A stretch of DNA of 64,000 nucleotides from assembly GCA_902729315.2 (NCBI GenBank), contig LR746271.1:2192001-2256000 (forward strand), written 5' to 3'. How positions within the stretch are numbered: position 1 is the stretch's first letter; the number at the start of each line of letters is the position of its first letter. This document shows positions 12,870 to 24,039 of this stretch, piece after piece. Below the pieces are notes generated by a model that saw nothing but the letters and a program-made list of their open reading frames with translations, ran no database searches and had not been told where the DNA came from. This DNA comes from Spirodela intermedia (taxonomy: Eukaryota > Streptophyta > Magnoliopsida > Alismatales > Araceae). Made by a program: the position numbers and the translations under genes.

Positions 12870-15800
12870 CTATTTCCCAAACCAACCGAAGCATGAGCAT
12901 CTCTAGAGCGCCAAAAAAGTGAAAAAAAACGGAATATGATAAGAAACCATCACTGCTTTGAAGAAAAATCATAATCTGACCAGCCCAGAGGGGTCTTCTT
13001 CCTAAATTTTATGATATTTATAGCCAGAGCGACTGAACAACCGTCCTTCCACTGGAGAGAGATCTCAGCGGGCTCAGCTGTAAGCTAATAGATCCATGCC
13101 AGGACACCTAATAACGGGGCATCCGATGACTAATGCACTGTGATTACTGAAAATGTATAAGATTTTAAATATATAAAGATGCTTATTATTTGCAGAAAAA
13201 ACGGATTATAATCAAGGTGAAGTGGGTCATCATGGAAGGGGGGGGGAGGGAAGAGAGAGATATTCTCTATGCTGAAAGACTGTATTTTTAGCTTCAAGGG
13301 GGGAGAACCAGCTCACCGGGTATTTGGCCTTGGCTTTGGCTGGTTTGTCCTCCGTTTGCTGGGGAGTAGCATTCGGAAGGGTTGACTTCTTTTCTCTCCT
13401 CAAGTTCTCAAAGATGCCCGAGTAATTATTGTCCATTGAGGGATCTTTCTCGTTCCACTTGCCAAATACCGGCACTGCTGGACCCTGCCCCATGACCACA
13501 TGCCACATCATCTTCAAAAAGTGGGACCCACACTTTTATGGATAATTCTACTAAGACTTGTGCCATTACCTCAGCGTTCCAATGAAGAGGAATGTTGGCA
13601 GGGCCAAGGCCCCTTTCAGCGACCAGCTGGTTGGGTCTCCTACCTGGATCAATGGAACTTGTCTGGTCTCCAGGCATCCGTCGTGGGGACTCCTGCCTGA
13701 ACCTATGTCTATCTGCCACGTGGCGCATTGGGATAAAAGCAGCCTGATGGAGGTATTCCTCATCACTGGTGAATCGTTGCTTAGGCCTCTGACTTGTGGG
13801 CTCCACAGCTGGTGGGGCCGTTCTGAGAGAAGGAGCCTTGGCGAAAGCATTTGGGTCTTCCTGTAGATCAGTGGTGCTGAGTCTCTTGCCCTGATCCTTC
13901 TTCTTCCTCGCATTCTCGAAGTACAATGTGTAAGGAACGTCATTGCCTCCCCACTCCCCAAACTTGGGAGCACTAGCGCTACTCTCTTCCTGAGAGAGAA
14001 TGAAGTAGAAGTTACTCTAATAATATGAATAGAATGAGCCCCATTGCTTCATAAGAAATAAATATCTCTATCCATGGAACTGGGTTGGCCCATTTAAGGA
14101 AATATTTTATTTTTCATTTTTATTTTTGAAGTGGGTTTTTCTAGTTAGAACCTCGAATGCAATGGATGGAATGAGCCTGGTCGCTTCAAAATATAGAAAC
14201 CGTTCCATATCCATAGAGCCAGATTGGGTCGTCTAAGGTAATATCTTGCTTTTGTTTTTCCTATGAAAAAATAGTAGGATAATGCTATGAACTCACAAGA
14301 ACAATTCTCCCAGAGGAAAAGGACACAACACTGCCGATTATATTTCTGGTTCATTAGGAAACGAATTGAATGAGGTTCTTCTTATCAGACAGTAGCCTTT
14401 GCTTTGATCCACACAGTAAAATAAAACTGAATATGATCTAAAATAAGAGAAAAATGGTGATCTGACTAAAAAAAATTCAATATGAAATTCAATAGTAGTA
14501 AAAAATAAAATGGTGGGTGAAATAACAGATTTCTCTGATAAATTCTACCAATTATGTGTCTGAATCAATGAGTAGCGCCTTTAACACCAAAAATGGAAAG
14601 GGAGGGACCCATCACTGGTGGACAGGTCTGAGACACGCTTACTCTTCCTAATCAATTGTTTTGTTTTTTTATAATGTTATTAAAAATCACGTATTACGTC
14701 TGTGAACAGGTGATTTCATCAAAAGAGGCAGAATACAGGAGAAAATCAAACCCATTGTTCTGATCAAATCAATAATGGCCCAAGTTATGTTCCGTTTTGC
14801 ATTATTAATCTTTGACTGTTTGAGGAGAATTCCAGATAAATCATTCCTCTCTGTGGGACAGAAGAGTGGGATTCCTCAAAACCTTAAGAAAAAGGTCGCG
14901 TTGACAATAAAACTTGTACAAATGGAAAGAGATGTTTCACTTTGGTTTTGGAAATGAACTGCTATCATGTGAGAATTCTAGTTGCGTATAAACTTGAGAG
15001 AATATAAACTGCAAGGGGACCACATACAAAGAGCCCATTGCATTTCTTCCGGTTTTATATCTGAAAATTCAATCGTGGGCTTAGATTTATAAGTTAAGAC
15101 ATCTTAAGATACTAATGAGAGTCAAACTTTCGGGAGCCAAAAAGTGATTGAGCAGTGATTAACTCATCTGGATTCCTCCACCATCAACATGGATAGAACT
15201 TAATGTCAAAAACGTTTCCATAAACTGGGAAAAGTCTACAAAAAAAGAAAAATACTCAATCAAAACTTTATGGGGTGATTATGCACTTCATAAAGACCAA
15301 AGTCTCAAGATTTTGTGTGGTTGGCTACTGCGAACCCAAATTCTCCATTATGACTCTTCTAGTCATGAAGCTCGAAAATACTTAACTGACTGCACAGAAT
15401 GTAAAACTGATGAAGCTATGATCTTGTCTGCGGAATAAGTCCCATCCAGTTTCACAATAATGAATATATTTTAATGGTAGATTCCTAGCAATGTTTATCA
15501 ATCACATCAATTGTTCATTCTATCTTTCACATTATGTTAGGATCCCCTTTTACTTGATGTGAAACATATCTTAATTCTATGCTCGATCTAGGCCATCATT
15601 GGTAAATAATGCAAATGAAAAAAAGAAAGAACGTCTGCGTGCTGATGAGGATCAGAACCCCAAAGTGGGGACAAGTGCTCCATAAACCGACTATGCTTAG
15701 GATGAGTGGTCGTACTGTGCAATGAAGAATGGAAACTAGGAGATGATTGATGCTAGAGTGGTCTATCCGCGAAGGTAGCATAGCAAGTCTGTCAGATATG

Positions 15801-16600
15801 GGTCAACAAGATGGGTCAGATAGACATTGTTATATTGCCCATTTCACAGGAGGGTTATATAGGTATAATAAATACTTATTTTTATTTATGTCGTAGTGTT
15901 TCCATATTACATTGATTTTGATGTTGTAGGGTTCTAATATCACCTTCTCAGTTTTTTTTTAATTTTAAATTACTTCGCATTTTCGTCAATCCTTTAGTCA
16001 ATTTTTTGGTCAGCCTATGAGCTGTACGGTTCATACATCTGGGTTTGACCCCAGAAAAGTCAGATAAGACAAAATGGAAACTTTTGTACAAGACATATGA
16101 AAAATAGAATTCAATTCTCGTTTTGGGTTTCCATTTTTCTCAGATCAAATATTCCAATGAGAAATTTTGAAAAACAAGCCCAAGTGTTTATCGACTTCCA
16201 TATCATTCTGATTTCTATATTTTTCAACTCCAGATCATAAATAAAAATTAAAATCTATAGTTTCCGAATCATCGACATGAGTTCTTAAATGAAAACACCC
16301 TGAACGCACACCGTATCAATCATGTTCCCCCCAAAAAACAGCAAAATAAAAGGCATCCAATCGTAAATAAATAAAGTGATCGAAGGGAAGTATGAATAAT
16401 CTGGAAGTGTTCAACCCAAAAACAGGTTTCCAATCGGGACAACTCACTTCGGAAAAACAACGAGAAATCATCTGTCTATTGCACAGATGGGTTCAAATCG
16501 CAAAATTCTCTATACCCCGCATAGTTGGGGCATCATGAACCCCCATCGGAACTAGTACAGCCAACCGCGAATTGAAATACACCAAGAAACTCACCGACAT
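12870..16600 (-). CDS. RIN4: RIN4-like (NOI-domain) immune regulator, 208 aa
   Basis: RPM1-interacting-protein-4-like, a plasma-membrane regulator of basal immunity that is guarded by NLR receptors in plants. Four coding exons on the minus strand: 16595-16600 (ATGTCG only), 13570-13989, 13317-13484, 12870-12902; every junction is phase 0. The protein starts M-S-E-E-S-S-A-S. It has an N-terminal NOI block with APKFGEW and VPYTLYFENARKKK, a basic disordered middle, and a second block with VPVFGKWNEKDP and YSGIFENLRREKK. It ends RCSCFGWFGK, whose two Cys are the usual acylation sites. PxFGxW is the core of the AvrRpt2-type cleavage site in this family, and both sites are present. The length is close to Arabidopsis RIN4. 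The start is chosen because the ATG lies six bases before a strong donor (gtgagt) and the next exon opens in frame at a clean acceptor. Intron 1 is about 2.6 kb. Confidence 0.88.
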
Positions 16601-16746
16601 TCGCGGCAGATAGGAGTGCTGATGACGCCTCTAATCCTTCCGCCCCCGTCTGCTTGTTCTCTCCCCACCCAGCCAATCACCCACCAAACCAGTTCTCTCT
16701 CCTCGGACAGAGCAGAGGCAGGCAGGCAGGCAGGCAGCCAGGCAGC

Positions 16747-16777
<31 letters not shown>

Positions 16778-16893
16778 CAGATAAGCGACTTTGAGGATCA
16801 CGATATAAGAAAGAGTAACGAAGGGGAAGGGAATGGGAGAACACGATTGACTTTGAGGAATCATTAAAGTCAACCGTCAACGTCCCCACCTGC

Positions 16894-16928
<35 letters not shown>

Positions 16929-16980
16929 CGACCTGACAGTTGAATTCGCAATCAGGGAGCTCTGACAGGTCGAGTCAGGG
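16601..16980 (-). promoter_or_regulatory. 5' leader and promoter-proximal region of the RIN4-like gene
   Basis: DNA upstream of the start codon. It contains a GGCA/GGCAGCCA microsatellite near 16713-16777 and a (CT)n tract at 16891-16922, which reads as (GA)n in the gene's direction. The transcription start cannot be fixed from sequence alone. The reading frames across the GGCA repeat are repeat artefacts. Confidence 0.5.
16713..16777. repeat. Tetranucleotide GGCA/GCCA microsatellite
   Basis: Runs of ggca interrupted by gcca units, in the probable 5' leader of the RIN4-like gene. Likely polymorphic. Confidence 0.9.
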
Positions 16981-17429
16981 CTAACTTTTTCCTCCAAAAC
17001 CCAAAACTTATATAAAATTTATTTTCAACTCTTATATATATAATATTGGTTTTAGACCTCCTATGCCCGCTTCCCTTTTTTTAAAGCCCAAAATTCATAA
17101 AATTTGAGATAAATAAGTATCTAACCCTTTTTGCACCCTTTATGTTAATAATTTTAAATATATATATATTATGGAGAGGATCAAATCAGTGATGATGATA
17201 TCAGATCGACATGGCACTGACCTGCAAACTAAGCCCCAAGTCCATGATTTCTTGAGATTTTACGTGATTGCCATCCCATGATTTCTTTTCTAAGAAATAA
17301 AATTAGATCAATCGATCCTATTTACTTGCCAAATATTTTGACTTTTTAACTCCAAGTCAACATCCAATCAGATGTAACGAAGGCAAGATAGCATAAGAGG
17401 ATGCAGACAAGGAAAATATAGAAAATATA
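16981..17429. other. Intergenic AT-rich DNA between the RIN4-like and NOI genes
   Basis: No gene or RNA recognised. Short TA runs occur near 17033-17042 and 17158-17170. Confidence 0.5.
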
Positions 17430-17840
17430 ATAATACATATATCTAACATTGTCAACGGCAACATATGTTGGTTTACATGGGTATTTTTCTTGTGAGATCA
17501 GCAGCTAGAAGTCAACGGATATAAGAAATTTCCTTTTCAGGTACTCATAGCAAGCCAAAATCGGTAATCTTGGCATGGCCATGAACAAGCAGATAACTAA
17601 GAGAGAGAATCATACACAGCTAAACCAAACATTCTATAGAACAGATAATGATAATATATATTACTAATATTGTCAACGGCAACATATTTGCTTTAGATGG
17701 GTACTTTTCTCGTGTGATCAGGACGCTAGAAGTCAACGGATACAAGAAATTTCCCTTTCAGGTACTCATGGGAAAGCCAAAATCGGTAATCTAGGCATTT
17801 CCATGAACAAGAAGATAACCAAGAGAGAGAATCACACAAA
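17430..17840. repeat. Direct duplication of about 190 bp, two copies
   Basis: Copies at about 17430-17627 and 17645-17840 share attgtcaacggcaacatat, a block containing ctagaagtcaacggata, then ggtactcat, gccaaaatcggtaatct and taagagagagaatca-like stretches. They have diverged by scattered substitutions. The duplication lies just beyond the stop codon of the NOI gene, matching the repeated DNA beyond the neighbouring RIN4-like gene. Confidence 0.9.
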
Positions 17841-18060
17841 CGGCCAGCCCCTCCTTGTATTATCATACACAGCTGAACCATACGTACTCCACTCAGATGT
17901 TCTATCAAGACAGAGTCAACCTTCATGGCAGATTCTAAAATTCATGTGGAATCAAACCCACTGGTGAGGGGGGGGGGGAGGGGAGGTGTGGAATTCATAT
18001 GAATGAATGAGCAGAATTCTCCAAGGGTGGATGAGATCCTCGAGGAGACTTTGACCAGCA

Positions 18061-19365
18061 TCATTTCCCCAGCCAGCTGAAGCACGAGCACCGCTGCATC
18101 AGGAAGAGGATTTTTTTTATTAGAACGATGGTGAACAAGCTGTCAAAATGGTGATAAACTAAAGACATTGCCAAACAGGGAAATTGTTTTCTTCCCAAAA
18201 TAAGAAGATTTCTTCCAACTATGCACAAAGTTGGAGTCCGATCATGCCATGCCATCTCATTCTTAGATGCATATTGGCAGATGGGCAGGAGGCCTTGCCA
18301 CTGGATCCTCCTTTTGTATTTGATTTCCGAAGTGGGTCCCGAATAATTGGTGAATAAATCAAGGGAAATAATGAATGAAATCTAGGGTTTCTTCTATTTA
18401 TTGGAGTTCTTGGGGGGGGGAGAGAGATCTTCGTTGTGTTCATACAAACACTGAGCAGATCATTCTTCTGCTGGTTTGGTGATTGGGGGAGGGAAGAGAG
18501 GTAAAAAAGTTGATAAAAACAGTAGATGGATTCCGATTTTCTATGACGACAACACAAGATGAGAAATCTAGAAACCCAATAAAAAAAAAAAAAATCTGCG
18601 GCACAAAGTTAAATAACACAAGGAGTCACTCCCCCACTCAACGCTGATAATCCAAGCATAGAATCCGAGAGTCTCAATGATCAGATTTGTGCCAGAAATC
18701 AAGAACCAGAAGAGACATTCCACTTGGGGCAAGCTACCCACCAGCATACTGATGATTGGCATCTACCTCAAGAACATGCGATAAGGTGGTCAAAACTGGA
18801 TGCTATCGACACCCGATAAAACTTTCATATGAGCAGAGGATTATCGGTTTTTTGAACTCACATATCCAAGAATCAGCTCACTAAGATACCACAGATGCCA
18901 ACTAGGGATAAAAGCCTAAATAGGGAAAGAAAATAACAACTCCAATCCCCAACCCCAGGGGACCCCAACTCACCGGAGCTTTGTTCCTGGAATCGGCTGG
19001 GGCAGGTCTCACATGTGACTCAGTGGTAGCATTTGGGGCTTTCTTCTCAGTCCTCACTTTTTCGAAGACCACCGTGTAGCCAGCAGCCGATGAAGGGTCG
19101 TTTTCATTCCACCCACCAAACTTGGGCACCGATGAAGCCTGCAGCGGTGATTTTTGTGAATAAATAATAATGATGATCATAGAAGTTTCATGGACCCTCG
19201 TGAGCAGGATGAAGTCTCTGTAAAATCTGGGAAATTTCTAGTCCTTGGAGTCAATTGTGGTGCTAGTTGGCCAGGCGATGCCAAATCTGGCAAGAATATG
19301 GGCATCTTTATAACACTTAGAGTTTGCAAGAGTAGCCAAAATGGTATCTTGGCAGGGCCCATATG

Positions 19366-19408
<43 letters not shown>

Positions 19409-21001
19409 CCGGATTGTGGGGACAAAATGGTTTTATATATCTTTTATCTTGATAATTAGAGAAAAATTATGGGCAGACAAGAGAATCAAAATGTACAGAA
19501 AATTTATTAGAAATGAACACAATGAGACTGATGAAATCTAATTAATCCAACTGTATATTTTATGAAACTGACTACTCTGAGAGACTCGCCAATCCAGATA
19601 TTACTTTTAAGCAGTGTTATTCCTTCTCCTCCTTTCTGATTAGAAATCTTTCCTACCTGGGAAAAATTCAAACCTAGGGCATGTTCCATGAGTCAGTCAG
19701 ATTGAGCAACGAGGCCAAAAAAAAAGAAATATAGAAAATTTACAAATTCGCTCAAATCATCATATGATCCGTGAATTGATCAAGCACCCAATGCTTCGTC
19801 CCACAAACAAATTCTAACCAAGGAGAAAGCCCAATGGATGTCAAGAAAAATGGGCCATCATTAGATACGCCTCTCATTCCTACAAGCGCTTGTTTTAAGT
19901 GGTATTGGACTTTCACTCATCTCTTCAGAATGCCAGGTGCACTGTGAGTGCATACATCAGGTTCTGACGGTCAACCAAAGAGCACCTGAATGGATCAGAG
20001 AGATATGAAAAAACGTTTTGGATCCAGGCAATTCCTTGAACCACCCCATAACTCTTCCCACAAGAAAGTCTAATGAGACGAGGGGCACTCAAAAAAATTC
20101 AAATCAAAATCTAGAGATAAGAGGATTATATAGCGGCTCATTTGAGAATCTTTGAGTTGCTCCTTCGTTTCTTCAGAATTCCAATGATTTGGTCAACTCG
20201 TAAACTGTTTGGCTCCAACATCTTGGTTTTTGATCGCAGAAAAACTCAATCAATGAACAGCTGGATGACTTCGAAAAAAAGTTGGAGGGGCAAAATCTAG
20301 CGCCCATAGACTTTCTGCTTTTGGAGACCTGAATGATTATTGTTCAGGAGTTGATTATGTGATATTAGTGCCATAGATTGAGGATTCTGGCTTTTTTTTG
20401 GTCTGAAATTGCGTACATATATTCTGACCATGGGAAAATTCAGGCAAGAAACAGCTAAATGAATCATAAAACATGTGATACCAGTTGAGGAATGGGAAAT
20501 CGGCATGCTAATATGCGAGGATTTCATCATCCTTTTCGTTTTGCTGGGCTCCATATCATACGAAAGTATCAAAATCCTGAACGAATGGCATGAACGCTAA
20601 TGATCAACTCCCGGATGATCGTTGTTCATGCCTAAAAAAATGGAAAAATAATAAAACTAAAAATAAAAATACAAACTTAAAAGTACACACTCGGCTAGAA
20701 AAATCAAAGGAGAGAGATGAAATAATTTCCAAACTGCTGTATAGGTATCCAGTAAGAAATCCTTCATAAGAGAACCGATAATTCTCACTCTGGAATCCCT
20801 AGAAAACAATCCACAACTGCCCCGTCTTCTGTAGAGAGAGAGAAACAGCTCTGCGCCCGGAATCTGAGAGGCTGACAACCCAAGATAACAAGATTTTTTT
20901 ATGCCCAGAATTGATCAATCAACAAGGCGACTAAAACCCACAATGAAACTAGTCCGGCTCATGCAAATACAGATACTAGACTAGCAAAAGCTACTCACCA
21001 T
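18061..21001 (-). CDS. Short NOI-domain protein, 66 aa (RIN4 relative)
   Basis: Small nitrate-induced/NOI family protein, essentially the C-terminal half of RIN4. Three coding exons on the minus strand: 20999-21001 (only the ATG), 18974-19138, 18061-18093, all phase 0. The protein begins M-A-S-S-VPKFGGWNENDP, continues with the NOI core YTVVFEKVRTEKK, and ends RCSCFSWLGK at a TGA. VPKFGGW is a good PxFGxW cleavage-type site, and the terminal Cys pair predicts palmitoylation and membrane attachment. Exon boundaries match those of the adjacent RIN4-like gene (donor directly after a CCG codon, 33-bp last exon), so the two arose from a common ancestor, probably in tandem. The start codon is the last three bases before a gtgagt donor, so automatic gene callers will probably miss it. 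Confidence 0.87.
19371..19403. repeat. (GA)n microsatellite in NOI intron 1
   Basis: About 16 GA units inside the intron 19139-20998. Confidence 0.9.
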
Positions 21002-21760
21002 TCTTCAATAAGGGAATCGCCGAGCAAGCTTTAATACTTGCACTCTCTTTCCCCTTCTTCTTCTCCTCGCCCGCCCTTTCCGAGGTTTCTCTTCTCGGAC
21101 ACAGAACAAAGAACGGGATGCAGCGGCAGCTCCTCAGAGGTACATATAATTGCGCGGATGAAGGAAACGGTCTTCCCTTCTCTCTCTCTCTCTCTCTCTC
21201 TCATCATTAGAGTGACAGGGATGAAGAGGACGGCGGTGGTTCGTCATTGTCTAAAATTCTTCCCCCAAAAGATGTAGAATTTAGTTTATACCACGTAATT
21301 ATAATTTGTAATATTTTTACTCTATTATACGCAACACAGAGAGAATTGATTCTCCCTTTAAGTTCTCAAAATGGTCCGATATCTTCATGGAAAGAGGGTA
21401 TAAGTTTAATTACAAAGAGATAAGAGTTGTATGCATTTTCTCAAAGAATAGAGGGAATAAATAAACATAATCCCACCGAGCATAGGCATTAAAGTCTACG
21501 CCATCGGCGTGCGTCGAGCTAAATAGTTGGCTCAATCAGACCGTCCGATTTGTCCGTTCCGAATCGGTCGTATGGGCGCCACGGACAATTTTGGAAGGAC
21601 CCGGGAAACTCTATCGTTCGGCCACCTTTGACTTTGAGATTTTCTGTTCTGCCTCCTGAGAAGCAGGAAAAAACGGCGGACAGAAGAAGCACCTGTCGCC
21701 CTTCCTAGGAGATCAACGTTGACGCGGCACGAAGTGGGAGGAGTTGGTAAACACAAGGCG
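21002..21760 (-). promoter_or_regulatory. 5' leader and promoter region of the NOI gene
   Basis: Upstream of the start codon the DNA is pyrimidine-rich on the plus strand, with (CT)n at 21181-21201. A more GC-rich stretch lies at about 21490-21760. I see no TATA box I would commit to. No separate gene recognised. Confidence 0.4.
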
Positions 21761-23831
21761 ATGTTGTTTATCCATGCACATCACGTTCTATTCGTGGCAT
21801 TGTGGACTTTTTCTCCTCGTTGATATTATAGTTGACTTCCCTTGCTCATCTTTCCATCTTACCTGGATCCCTACGACTTAGTTGCCAACCTAATTGATTC
21901 CATAGTAGTTTCCAGCGTGAGGTCATGACCTGATGATCCTCTCATGGGGTGTGCATTGAGCTGTAATATTATAAAAAATAAATGTAATTTTGATTTTTTT
22001 TTCAAGTAAAATGCCTAAAGATAATGACGATAAATTACTCTATAGTTGAAGATAAATGGAGGATGACTCTAGCAGCATTAAGGAAATAATAAAAATATAC
22101 CCCCTATCATAATTAAAAAATGATAACTATTAGCAAATGAGATACCAATGTTGTGGGTTCCATGGGGTTGGTACAACAAATGCCAAATGTGTTACAAATT
22201 GGTGTGGCCACTATTTGACTTTATTTCATTTGAATAAATGTGATACCCTCCCATTGGGGAAATCAATGTTGACCAACTCCTCATAGAGTTCTAAAAATCT
22301 GATAACATACACATATTATATTATTATTATTCTTATTTAAATTTAAACTTTAATTTCAAGTGTCATTAAATAAATTATCAATTGTTTTGTGTTATAAATT
22401 TTGGTTGGCTCAAAACCCACATCATTGCAACCCACATTTTTGATCCAATAAGTTTCAACAACGTCCAAGTATTTATTGAAAAATGAGATCTAGGGAGGGT
22501 GGTTCACTAAAGGGGAAGTAGGGGAGGGATATTGGGGGCAGTAGTATGGGGCCCAATTCAGCCTGTGGCTTCTGAGTAGTTCTCCATAGACATGATTTTA
22601 TATGTATAGTATGTAAATATAGAATATGGTTGTCCTAACACCAATAACATGCAAACTATAGATATCTCAAAGGGCCCTTAATTATGATGGTAGCTAAGAC
22701 TAGGTGTGAATGGGGATGAGGGAAACCATGTTAGACAAGAGGAAGGACCATGTGTGAGGGAGTATTTGGGTGGAACCTGTTGGTTCATTAATGGGAGAGG
22801 GTGCAACACAATAATTTATCATTATAGATGCATTGAACTCCCAATGACAATCATTGTATTGTCTTTGGGTGCCCTATTTCATTTACCATCTAAAGATTAC
22901 TGTATTGGGCCTTAAAATCATGTAGTTACAATTAAGCATATCTAAAGTCCTCTTTAGAATATTTGAAGTATTTAGATGCCAATATTCATATTTTGGCATG
23001 CTTAAATTTTGCACCTAAATTAAGATGAATATTTAAGGACACTATATTTTATACTTGAAAGGAAAAATTTTAGAACATTAGCTCTAATGGTGAAACATGC
23101 ATCTCAAAAATTAGCTCTTCTATATTTTACACGGGAATTTGATGGGATTTATTGATGCATATTGAAAGATAATTTTTTTAAAATTATTGAGACACGTTCA
23201 AAGGGACATTGAAATAAACAAATGTGCCTTTAGAACATGGAACATGTGCAATTATTGATGCATATTGAAAGAAAAAAATTAAAATTATTAAAGCACATTC
23301 AAAGGGGAATTGGAATAAATCAATGTAAAGAATTCCCTTGTGTTACTCCCTCAAGAGCTTTATCAATAGCTCTACCTTTTGGGTGTATGTGACGCTTGGT
23401 ATCCATTCATGGACCAGATTTTTACTTTATTTTTATTTTATTCAAATGTTTAACTATATTGATTTGCTTTAAAGGGCCCTATTGTGGCCCTTTGATCCTC
23501 TTTTAGCATTGATGTGGGCTCAACATCTCTCTACAATTTGTATGTCTCTCATGAATAAACATAAGAAGGGATTCCACTACAAATGCCTCTTTCTTTGATT
23601 CTTCATGAACCAAGAGAGAATTTCACAAACTAGGGGATAAATAGGCAAATCATGTAATGAAACAAAAGGGGTAAACTTCTATTTCAATTCTTAGTCCAAC
23701 ACATTCTTTGTGCACTTATAATATTGTAGTCTTTTTTATGCCCATTTAACCCCTGTTTTTTATTATTGGCACTTTATTTGCAATTCATAGGACTATTCAA
23801 ACCCCATCCTTGTTCAAAAATATTTATGAAC
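21761..23831. other. AT-rich intergenic DNA, with a local duplication
   Basis: No gene recognised. About 23147-23228 and 23252-23330 are two diverged copies of one segment (shared core attgatgcatattgaaaga, then a match across the following 60 bases). The composition resembles decayed transposon sequence. Confidence 0.5.
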
Positions 23832-24039
23832 ATAGAATTGTGATATAGTATATGTGCATATATTTATTGACTTACACATCAAGATAGAATTGTGATATAG
23901 TATATGTGCATATATTTATTGACTTACACATCAAGATAGAATTGTGATATAGTATATGTGCATATATTTATCGACTTACACATCAAGATAGAATTGTGAT
24001 ATAGTATATGTGCATATATTTATCGACTTACACATCAAG
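23832..24039. repeat. Tandem array, four copies of a 52-bp unit
   Basis: Units start at 23832, 23884, 23936 and 23988 with an exact 52-bp period. Each runs from atagaattgtgatatag to gacttacacatcaag. Copies are almost identical; the third and fourth share one T-to-C change. There are no spacers, so this is a young minisatellite and not a CRISPR. Confidence 0.97.

Noticed and set aside
13426-13926. 166-aa frame through the RIN4-like exon 2
   Set aside because: The frame is right up to 13570 but then runs into intron 2. The second NOI block lies in the next exon.
15600-16510. Possible tRNA-like stretches with TTCAAATC-type text
   Set aside because: No cloverleaf with matching acceptor, anticodon and T stems could be drawn.
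16616-16997. Frames with Cys-Leu-Pro-Ala or Gly-Arg-Gln-Ala repeats
   Set aside because: Translation of the GGCA microsatellite and CT tract in a 5' leader.
23832-24039. CRISPR-like array
   Set aside because: Units abut with no spacers, and this is a plant nuclear genome.
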